A stretch of 22,706 bases of DNA from Prorocentrum cordatum. Lineage: Eukaryota; Sar; Dinophyceae; Prorocentrales; Prorocentraceae. Positions 16,056 through 22,706 of this stretch are shown here, one piece after another. Position numbers and translations under genes: made by a program. Every line of letters begins with the position of its first letter. Within the stretch, counting starts at the first letter, position 1. The notes below the pieces were generated by a model. The model saw only the letters and a program-made list of their open reading frames with translations. It was not told where the DNA came from and did not search any database. The stretch is taken from positions 1-22,706 of the forward strand of contig CAUYUJ010011482.1 in assembly GCA_963575745.1 (NCBI GenBank), read 5' to 3'.

Positions 16056-16304
16056 CGCGCGGGGGCGCGGCTGCGGACATCGGCGCTCGCCCTCGCCCTC
16101 GCCCCCCTCCCTTTGCCTTGGCATCGCTCGGACGTGTGCATTTTTTTCTCGACAAGGACCTTCGAGGAGCATCCTCGACCATTTGGCGAAAAAAACACGC
16201 ACGACCCCCCCCCAAAAAAAAACAGGGAATGGACGTCCGAGCGATGGCGAGCGGGGGCGCGGCTGCGGACATCGGCGCTCGCCCTCGCCCTCGCCCCCCT
16301 CTCC
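16056..16304. repeat. Roughly 50-bp direct repeats flanking element copy 3
   Basis: CGGGGGCGCGGCTGCGGACA and the following CGGCGCTCGCCCTCGCCC...CCCCCCT occur both at 16059-16109 and at 16251-16302, directly outside the element at 16120-16248. Confidence 0.92.
16120..16248. mobile_element. GGCATCGCTCGGACG element, copy 3
   Basis: Complete copy: GGCATCGCTCGGACGTGTGC at the left, ATGGACGTCCGAGCGATGGC at the right, with GGAGCATCCTCGACCATTTG and an A/C-run variant in the interior. Confidence 0.88.
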
Positions 16305-16450
16305 AGGCGAATCGAGCGCAGACGCGAGCGCCCGCAATGCTTCCAGCCACCCACCAAGGCCACTGCTGCCCAGTGCTTTTGTGCACCCGCTGCCCTGGCC
16401 TGGCGAATGCTGATGGCATCCTGTGGTCCTCGTCCGTAGGCGGCGGAAAT
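16305..16450. other. Stretch after a strong acceptor-like site
   Basis: CTCGCCCCCCTCTCCAG|GCG looks like a good AG|G acceptor. The following frame (ANRAQTRAPAMLPATHQGHC...) has no recognisable family and ends at the ACAGTC element. Only a possibility. Confidence 0.15.
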
Positions 16451-16622
16451 ACAGTCAGGGCGCTGAGGAAGGAACCCTTTTCGTTGGGGAGGGGCTCGGT
16501 TGATTGTTTCAAAGTTTGCCTCGGGTTTTCCTGGGGGGTCCCATAGGAAATCGAGGTTGAACTTATGGGAAAAAGGGGCCTCGTTCCTTATTTAGGGTTC
16601 CTTGGGTCAACGCCCCGCCTGT
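16451..16622. mobile_element. ACAGTC-ended element, copy 2
   Basis: Shares AAGGAACCCTTTTCGTTGGG, GGGGCCTCGTTCCTTATT and GGGTCAACGCCCCG with copy 1. Ends ACAGTCAGGGCG and CGCCCCGCCTGT. No target duplication seen. Confidence 0.82.
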
Positions 16623-16815
16623 GGTGTGGTGGTGGGGGGTTGGCCTCACACCTCTCGTCTCCTCGATGACTGCCCCCGTTCAAAGCTGTTGTTTCTGTGG
16701 GAGGCGCGGGTCTTCAGCTGATGAGCAGCTGGGAAGCCCTGCATCACCCCACCCCCACCCGCACAGGCCGTGACCCTTCAGATCGTACACATCGGCGGCC
16801 AGCGAGGTGGGGAGG
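16623..16815. other. Anonymous DNA
   Basis: Nothing recognised. Confidence 0.4.
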
Positions 16816-16993
16816 TGAGAAGGAAAAAGCCTTTTTTCAGAAGGCGGCGGGACTTTTCAGAGGCCCTCTCGCCTCTGAGAAGTTGTTTTGGCCTTCGAAG
16901 AAGGTTCAAAGAACTTCTCAGAAGGCCTGGGGATTTCCGAACCTTCTGAGAAGGCCTTCTCCTTCTCACTTCCCCCCCTCGTTCGCCGCCGAA
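16816..16993. repeat. CTTCTGAGAAGGC-type inverted-repeat element
   Basis: GGTGAGAAGGAAAAAGCC at the left and GGCCTTCTCCTTCTCACTTC at the right are inverted copies. Several CTTCTCAGAAGGC/CTTCTGAGAAGGC palindromes lie between. Confidence 0.75.
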
Positions 16994-17472
16994 TAAAAGT
17001 TGGGCCCATTTCCAAAGTCTTCAGCAAAGCGGACCGAGCAAGGCGGCAGCAGTGGTCATCTCTTTGAGCGGCGTATCGGTGCAACCAGCACACTCAGTTG
17101 GTTCCTACTCCTACTCTCCCGATCCGCGGTGTCCTCCCCTGTCCCCCCCATAAATCCCGAAAGGAGGAAGAGGACCAGGATACGGTGGGTGGAAGTGAAA
17201 ACGAAGGAAGCATGCGGGGGAGGAGAAGCAGGAGGAAGAGGAGGACGAGGACGAGGAGGAGAAGGACGACGAGCAGCTGTTCCTGCTCACATTTCCGCTG
17301 CCGCACATTCGGCCCCGCAGCGGCGATCATGGCAGGAGTGGCGGCTCCGAGGGCGACCCGGGGGGGGAGATAAAAAGGGAACCACAACAGAAAGCGCGGC
17401 AGCGGGGGGGAGGCAAGCTAGGTGCGCTCGCGTCATATCTGACATCCTACCCCATCCCTCCCATCCCTTACC
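16994..17472. repeat. Presumed upstream region of the kinase gene with a GGA-rich tract
   Basis: GGAGGAAGAGG-type repeats at about 17160-17275. No promoter motif can be assigned; dinoflagellate promoters lack a TATA consensus. Confidence 0.4.
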
Positions 17473-17535
17473 ATGGCGCAGATCCCATCTCTACTCGCAC
17501 AGTCGGATGTCGAGCAGGGCAATGATCCCGAAAGG
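17473..17535 (+). CDS. Kinase exon 1 (proposed)
   Basis: ATG in a Kozak-like ACCATGG context opens 21 codons (MAQIPSLLAQSDVEQ...PER) that end at AGG|GTACGC. The phase is 0, matching exon 2, and the joined junction reads NDPERVLDNF. Without this exon the kinase frame has no ATG before the catalytic core, because exon 2 is open only from about 18874 and has no early Met. The segment is short, so its choice rests on phase, context and lack of a better candidate. Confidence 0.5.
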
Positions 17536-20500
17536 GTACGCGATGCATTGTAGAGCACGGCATGGCATGGCATAGAAGAGCACCGCGAAGCGTAGTATCA
17601 ACCTAGCAGGGGGGAGGGCGGAAGTTGATCGGGTGTGCGGGGGACTGGATAGTGGCGCGAAGTCGAGGAAGCGCAGACATGGATCAAGGCGCGTGGATCA
17701 GCGACGGCTCTCGCTGTCGTACAGAAACGGCCCGTTCCGTCGCCAAATCAGGCGGCCTTGGTCTCATGTCTCGGATGTGCTTCCCCGATCCGTGGATCTG
17801 GCGCCCACGCGCCAGATCCACGGATCCGAAGTACATGTTAGCGTGCGCCCGACGGAGGTGGGAGGTTGGGAGTGCGCTTACGCCACATCCGACAGCCCAC
17901 CCATCCTGCCCATCCATTTTCATTCCGCTGCGTCAACTGTTTTTCTTCCCACGGGCTTGGGTGTCCTGGAAGACACGGGCGCCGCAATAGCAGCTGCAGG
18001 ATTTGACCCGTCAGCAGCTGCGTAGTCGGAAAGAGAGGGGGGGTTGCTCCCGTACCTTGGAGAAGGAGGGGGAGGATTGGGAAGAAGAGCAGGAGCAGGA
18101 GACGGAGGAGGATGAGGACCACTGTGGAGGAGGAGCACCGGCAGCCGAAGCAGGAGGAACAGGAGGAGCAGGAGGAGCTGGAACATCTGCGGAGGGCGGA
18201 GGCGGAGAAAGGGGGGGCGGCAACGACGGGGACGAATCGGATCCAGAAATGGGGCCTGCGTTCGGCAGCACCCCAACATACTTATACTATATGTGCGTCG
18301 CCCTCCCAGGGGCGACGCGCGCACCGAGGAATCTTATAGTATATGCGTCGTGGCGGGCGCATTCTGGCCACACCGCTCGGGAAACGATATACTACAAGAT
18401 GGGTATACTATATGTTCGGGTCGGACGCGCGCGTCCAAGGAGGACATATAGTACTAGTACGTCTTTGTGCATCCCATGCGTGGAGGCGAGAATGCCATGA
18501 CAGGAGCACGGCGAGGATCCTAAAATGTGGCCAGCGTTGTACAGTCGGCCGTGATGTGTAGGTCGACCCCGCCAAGTCAAGGGTACCCTTGTGTCCTGTG
18601 TCTCGCGACCCGTGCCTCCTGCATGCCTACGGCCGTGTGGCCCTCGGAAGGGTCTTGTGTCCTCTCGCGTGTCCTGTCCAATGAAGTCCGACTGCATCAG
18701 GAACAGCATGCTCGAAGGTCCGACTGCCTCACGATCGCAGATGACGTATCGCATGCTGCATTTCAGTGTGCGAAGTCCTGTGTATTATGATTAGTGAGAT
18801 AGAGGCGGCTGCACGCTGGCACAATGGTCAGGCGAGAGGGGAGAGTAGTATGCGCAGTGAGCAAATCGTATAAGAGGGCAGCCCAAAGGTGTTGGACAAC
18901 TTCAGGGAAGCGGTCGGGGCCAGGAAAAACTCCATTGAGGCCACCACGAGGCTCAGGGCGGAGCGCTACGCAGCCGCAGACAGCCACGTGAAGTCACTGG
19001 AAGAGGAGGAACAGCACGAGGCCTTGCAGAGGTTCCAGGAGTTCGAAAATGAGTTGGTGCGTGGGTCCAGGAGGAGATGGACAACGGCGGACTTCGAGCA
19101 GCTGCAGGTGCTCGGCAAGGGCGGGTTCGGCACTGTGCATCTGGTCCGGTCCCGCGAGTCGCAGAAGCTCATGGCCTTGAAGCAAATGAAGAAGGATAAT
19201 TACAAGAGGAAGAACCACCGCAACGCCAGAGAGGTCGTGCAAGGCGCATACACCGAAAGGGACGTACAGCTAGAGGCCAGGAACGAGTGGATCGTGGAAC
19301 TGTTCGGAACGTTCCAGGACCGCGACTACGTGTACATGGTCATGGAGTTCGTCCAGGGTGGGGACCTATGGGGCCATCTGAAAAGGAGGAGTGGGCCTGG
19401 CGACGACGAGTACGGGCGCTTCACCCACGACGAGGTAGTCTTCTACACCGCGGAACTGCTCGAGGCGCTGGACACCGTACACAAGTCCGGGCTCTCGGTG
19501 CCGCGCAAGACGGGGGCAGGGCAGGGGTGGCTGCCTTCTGAGAAAGCAGAGGGGGCTCTCGGGCAGAAGCCTCCGATCCCTTCTGAGAGTCCCCCTTTCC
19601 TATTCGGAAGGCCGGCGTCGCCCCGCACCCGTTGGCGCACGGCCAAGGTTCGTCCATCGCGACATCAAGTCGGAGAACATCGTGCTATCACGGGAAGGGC
19701 ATCTGAAGTTGCTCGATTTTGGCCTTTGTGTCGGCCAGGCGAGCAAGAAGAGAGACCTCTGCGGTTCCCCACCGTACTTGGCTGCCGAGATTTTCTTCGA
19801 CGGTGCAGCAGCGTTTAGTCCGGCCAGCGACCTCTGGGCGTTGGGAGTCGTGGCTTTCGAGTGCCTCTACGGTCGCACTCTCTGGCATGCGGGGGATCTC
19901 CAGGGCGAGGAAGCTTTCAAGTGGCTGAAGGAGAACGTCATGGGAAAGTACGAGCGCGTCCTGGACACGAACTTGAGAAGGGCCCAGCAGAAGGGCCTGC
20001 TCACCAACGAGATGAGACGCATCTTCGAGAGGCTGATCTGCCCCCGCGGCAAGCGCCTGCGGGCCGACGCCCTACGCAGGGATCGTAGCGCCCGAAACGG
20101 AATCCTCCTAACCCGCCCACTCCCCGCTGCTTCCACTTTCCTCCCTCCCAGTCCCCCACCCTTCCTCCCCCTCCTTCGAACTCAAGAGGCTTACGCCATC
20201 CCGCCGCCCCTCAGAAGAGCATATGTGCAGCTTCGATGTCGTAGATGTTTTGTGCCGCGTCCCGTCGTGCTGCGTCCGCGTACAGTGGGGGGCCTTGCCA
20301 AGAAAGACCCTGCATGCCTCCAGGGTGCCCTGGGTTTCTTGGGTTTCGATAGTTTTGCATGGAAAACGTCACGTTCCCACACCAAAAACCAATGGACGTC
20401 CTGGAGTCTCAAGGTGGGGTTGTTTGCGGAAGCTCTCTTGTCGAAAGTTTCTTATGGAAGGTTTCTTGTGGAAGGTTTCTTGTGGAAGGTTTTGTGCCGC

Positions 20501-21973
20501 GTCCCGTCGTGCTGCGTCCGCGCGGCTGCTGCTGGTCCGTCGTCCTCCTCCTCTACGCTTGTCGCAGTGCCTCCCGCGGGCTTTTGGGGGGGGCCATCTC
20601 TGGGGGCTTCTCGGGGCACGCTTCGGGGGAGAGCTCCCGGGCCCCCCACGAGGAGGAGGAGGAGGAGGAGGAGGAGGAGGAGGAGGAGGAGGAGGAGGGC
20701 AACAAGGATTGGGAGGAGGAGGAGGAGGAGGAGCTCTCCCTCTTGGTGTCTTCCCCGTGCCCTCCCGAGCGCTTTGGGGGGCCGCATCGGGGGGCATCTT
20801 TAGGGGCCCTCGTGAGCCGTCTCCGGGCCCACTTGGGGGACTCTTTGCCGTCATCGAGCGGTCTGTGGGCGTGGGCCTGGCGGGCCGCCTTGGGCTTGTA
20901 GAAGTGGCGAGAACGCGATAATATCGGAAAACAAACGAAAAAGAATCAGCATTCGCCTCTTGAGGAACTTTCGGGGTTCTGCTGGGGTCCTCTTGGGGCG
21001 TCTTGTGAAACTCTGTGGCCGTTTTGAGGCCAGATTGGATTGTGTCGAGGCCCCTCTGGCGTTTTGGAGCCTACTTGAGCCATCTTCGAAGGCATCGTGG
21101 ACATCCTGGAAGGCCACGGGTGGTGGATTTGAAGGCTGCGAGGGCCCTTGGGGTGCGTTGACGAGCTCGTCCCCCCACCCCAAACCTCCACCTCCCCCCG
21201 CCCCGCCGCCCCCCCCTTCTCCCTCCCACCCCCAGCATCCCCCCGTCCTCCTCCTCCTCCTCCTCCTCCTCCTCATCTCATCCTCATCCTCATCCATCAT
21301 CTCCCCCTCCCCCTCCTCCTCCTCCTCCTCCTCCTCCTCCTCTCTCCTCCTCCTCCTCCTCCTCCTCCTCCTCCTCCTCCTTCTCCTCTCCTTCCCCCTT
21401 TCCACACCTCCCCTTCACCCGCACCTCCCCTCTCCCCTCCTCCCGCCCGCATCACCTTGCGGCTTGGTTTACAACATGGATAACTCCGAGGTTTGGACCC
21501 CTTTCCTCGGGACCATTCTTTCATCATCCCGACTCGTCTGTGAACGGTCCCTGGGGCTCGGTGAGGGAGGGCCCACAGAGGCCGAAAAGTATACAGAGCC
21601 GCTTTCGTGGTGCTTGAACGACGAGGGGGCTCTCCTCCCCTCCCCCTCCCCCCTCTGGCAGGAACCCCTCTTCAAGGGCCTCGACTTCGGCGCGCTCCAC
21701 GAGCTCGAGCCCCCGATCAGGCCCAGCCTGTCCGGCCCGTGCGACACGTCCATGTTCCCGAGATACCCCCGCCAGGCCCAGGGCCGAGTTCCCTCGAACC
21801 CCTCCCCCCTATCGTCGCCATCGTCGTCCGCATCCCCAACGACGATCTCAGCGTGTGGGAGGTTCGCGCATCAGCAGCATCATCATCAGCAGCATCATCA
21901 GCAGCAGCAGCATAATTATCATGAGAGGCCCAGCCGTGGAGTGCACAGCTGTGCTTTGCGCCCGACAGCATAG
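17473..21973 (+). CDS. AGC-family Ser/Thr protein kinase, NDR/LATS-like, four exons
   Basis: Proposed join: 17473-17535, 18889-19490, 19648-20080, 21662-21973 (469 residues if exon 4 runs to its TAG). The kinase would transfer ATP phosphate to Ser/Thr. Visible in the model: glycine loop GKGGFG (97-102), ATP-binding Lys in MALK (119), helix-C Glu in YTERD (144), HRDIKSEN (225-232), DFGLC (245-249), SDLWALG (282-288), and the AGC C-tail start LFKGLDFGALHELEPP. A charged, Glu-rich N-terminal region precedes RRRWTTADFEQL. That stretch, DFGLC and the overall length resemble NDR kinases; the NDR activation-segment insert is not seen. The APE motif reads AAE and the activation loop reads CGSPPY. The start ATG lies in ACCATGG. 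Introns begin GT, GC and GA; every acceptor is AG|G. The kinase domain is certain. The first exon and everything after RYP in exon 4 are inferred; no hydrophobic C-terminal motif was found. Confidence 0.85.
17536..18888 (+). other. Proposed kinase intron 1
   Basis: GTACGC...CCAAAG followed by G, if exon 1 is right. It holds a perfect inverted repeat GATCCGTGGATCTGGCGC / GCGCCAGATCCACGGATC (17787-17826), a GGAGGA-rich stretch (18050-18210) and a cluster of TATACTATATG/TATAGTATATG words (18281-18460). One open frame starting ATGGATCAAGGCGCGTGG (17681) is moderately coding-like but unrecognised. Confidence 0.5.
18889..19490 (+). CDS. Kinase exon 2 (N-terminal region and N-lobe to HKSG)
   Basis: Acceptor CCAAAG|GTG. 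It encodes the Glu-rich N-terminal segment and kinase subdomains I to VIa, ending HKSG with two bases of the Gly codon. The frame reads on into intron sequence (LSVPRKTG...), which breaks homology exactly before the catalytic loop. That places the 3' end at TCCGG|GCTCTC, a GC donor. A nearby GT (19498) would put exon 3 out of frame. An alternative acceptor, TTCAG|GGAAG at 18905, would shorten the exon by 17 bases. Confidence 0.85.
19491..19647 (+). other. Kinase intron 2 with a GC donor (157 bp)
   Basis: It runs from GCTCTCGG to GGCCAAG and is followed by G. Removing it joins HKSG to FVHRDIKSEN in the correct phase. The interior holds an imperfect hairpin (about 19531-19600) around GAGGGGGCTCTCGGG and CTGAGAGTCCCCC, plus the CTTCTGAGAA motif that recurs in other foldbacks of this window. 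Confidence 0.8.
19648..20080 (+). CDS. Kinase exon 3 (catalytic loop to helix I)
   Basis: Starts G|TTC after CCAAG. It encodes FVHRDIKSENIV, DFGLC, CGSPPYLAAEIFF, SDLWALGVVAFE and the C-lobe to KRLRADALRR. The last codon kept is AGG at 20078-20080, after which the sequence (RSARNGILL...) stops resembling a kinase. The donor proposed is GATCGT (GA type), because only a phase-0 end fits exon 4. The GT at 20085 gives the wrong phase. Confidence 0.82.
20081..21661 (+). other. Kinase intron 3 with a GA donor (1581 bp), repeat-rich
   Basis: GATCGT...CTCTGGCAG, followed by G. It contains two identical 33-base copies (20248-20280 and 20490-20522), short GGAAGGTTTCTTGTG tandem units at about 20455-20490, GGA runs at 20649-20736, a GGCC/TCTTGG-type tract at 20960-21120, and long CCT runs at 21240-21390. 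The GGA and CCT runs are mutually complementary on one strand. Removing the intron joins DALRR to EPLFKGLDF, which is the expected AGC helix I to C-tail transition. Confidence 0.7.
21662..21973 (+). CDS. Kinase exon 4 (AGC C-tail start; 3' part uncertain)
   Basis: Acceptor CTCTGGCAG|GAA. EPLFKGLDFGALHELEPP and the following DTSMFPRYP match the start of the AGC kinase C-tail. Beyond RYP the frame becomes Ser/Pro-rich and then His/Gln-rich (CAGCAGCATCATCAT-type repeats at 21870-21912) up to TAG at 21971-21973. Either this low-complexity tail is real, or another intron starts soon after RYP and the true C-terminal end lies outside what can be recognised. Confidence 0.65.
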   Translation, partial: EPLFKGLDFGALHELEPPIRPSLSGPCDTSMFPRYPRQAQGRVPSNPSPLSSPSSSASPTTISACGRFAHQQHHHQQHHQQQQHNYHERPSRGVHSCALRPTA

Positions 21974-22029
21974 GTCGTCACCAGCCGCACCATCATACTC
22001 AGATCCAGCTTCCTCTCCGGCATTATCAG

Positions 22030-22410
22030 CAGAAGCATCATAATAATCACGGTTAGGCATCATCAACTTGATCATCGTCGTCGCCGACGTCGTTGCCATC
22101 GCCAACCTTGGTATGGTTTCGCGCCGCGCAGGCGTTGCCTTCGCCACACGCTGGCCCTGGCGTGGACCCCGCACTGGACCTCCGGCGAACAGAGACTCAC
22201 TCACATCTCCTCCCTCCTCATCATTTCCACTCCCTGTCATTCCTCCTCTTCGTTTCCTTACCTCGGCTCACGTGTCTCTGATCTCCTCTCTTCCCTCCCC
22301 ATCCTGCCTCGACTGTTTCTCCCCTTCCTCCCGCCCCACTGCCGTCCCTCGATTCCCTCTCCGTCTTTCTTCTCACCCCTCCCCCGCCCCTCCCCTCTTT
22401 CCTCATCCTC
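22030..22410. other. Downstream flank of the kinase, C/T-rich
   Basis: From about 22200 it is dominated by CTCC/TTCC runs. A short frame after 22110 shows no recognisable domain. Confidence 0.4.
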
Positions 22411-22414
22411 CGCG

Positions 22415-22706
22415 GGGGAGGAGGAGGAGGAGGAGGAGGAGGCGGAGGACGACGCCACGAGCTTCGCTCAGGGTTTGCCCAACGCAACAAAAAGAAAAAG
22501 GAGAAGGAGGAGGAGGAAGAGGAGGAGGAGGAGGAGGAGGAGGAGGAGGAGAGGACGACGCTACGAGCTTCGCTCAGGGTTTGCCCAACGCAACAAAAAG
22601 GAGAAGGAGGAGGAGGAGGAGGAGGAGGAGGAGGAGGAGGAGGAGAGGACGACGCTACGAGCTTCGCTCAAAGTTGGCCCAAAGCATAGAAAGAGGAGGC
22701 GGAGGA
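22415..22706 (+). repeat. GGA microsatellite plus about 100-bp tandem units, cut by the window end
   Basis: GAGGACGACGC(C/T)ACGAGCTTCG followed by CTCAGGGTTTGCCCAACGCA begins at 22445, 22551 and 22645, separated by GGA runs of varying length. The third unit is diverged. The GACGCTAC...CAACGCAA.AAA core resembles part of the 240-bp duplicates at 6907 and 8982. Confidence 0.88.

Noticed and set aside
15624-16337. Minus-strand open frame of 237 codons
   Set aside because: It covers parts of two inverted-repeat elements and the duplicated flanks; the peptide repeats reflect those DNA repeats.

Overview
The window looks like nuclear DNA of a photosynthetic eukaryote with a complex (secondary or tertiary) plastid, most probably a dinoflagellate. 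Three observations support this. (1) The one clear gene, a Ser/Thr protein kinase, can be read only by removing introns whose donors are GT, GC and GA, and each acceptor is followed by G (AG|G); this mix is characteristic of dinoflagellate nuclear introns. (2) A second set of exon-like segments encodes a signal peptide with a phenylalanine-based plastid motif (AAFVPAARG) and then a thylakoid-transfer-like stretch (AFTSQPALAAD). (3) Coding sequence is a small fraction of a GC-rich, repeat-packed landscape. There are no bacterial-style operons, rRNA or tRNA genes, and no CRISPR array. The species cannot be named from the sequence alone.

Layout. 1-2940: degenerate GGCC(A/G)TCTTGG-type repeats, a 73-bp tandem array (895-1617), a 35-bp duplication and mostly anonymous DNA. 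2940-4190: one weak exon-like stretch, then a purine-rich block followed by a pyrimidine-rich block. 4342-14886: a proposed, widely split gene for a small plastid (thylakoid) membrane protein. Its best segments are at 4342-4470, 5858-5960 and 14818-14886, with two weaker candidates at 9279-9346 and 9389-9496. The long introns are filled with inverted-repeat elements, GGA microsatellites, a 1.25-kb heptamer array with a telomere-like edge, and a 91-bp tandem array. 14887-17470: more inverted-repeat elements and a duplicated exon-like block. 17473-21973: an AGC-family, NDR-like protein kinase in four exons (model of 469 residues if exon 4 runs to its stop). 21974-22706: a GGA-rich tandem repeat that runs off the window.

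Mobile and repeat content. At least four families of short, non-coding, terminal-inverted-repeat (MITE-like) elements recur: GGCATCGCTCGGACG-ended (4 copies, one split by a nested foldback), TCGGGCCTGTCC-ended (4 copies), ACAGTC-ended (3 copies), and several single foldbacks. One ACAGTC element sits between two AGGT tetranucleotides. That arrangement would create a ready-made GT...AG intron, as introner elements do. The repeats explain almost all of the long open frames in the window, which are therefore not called as genes.
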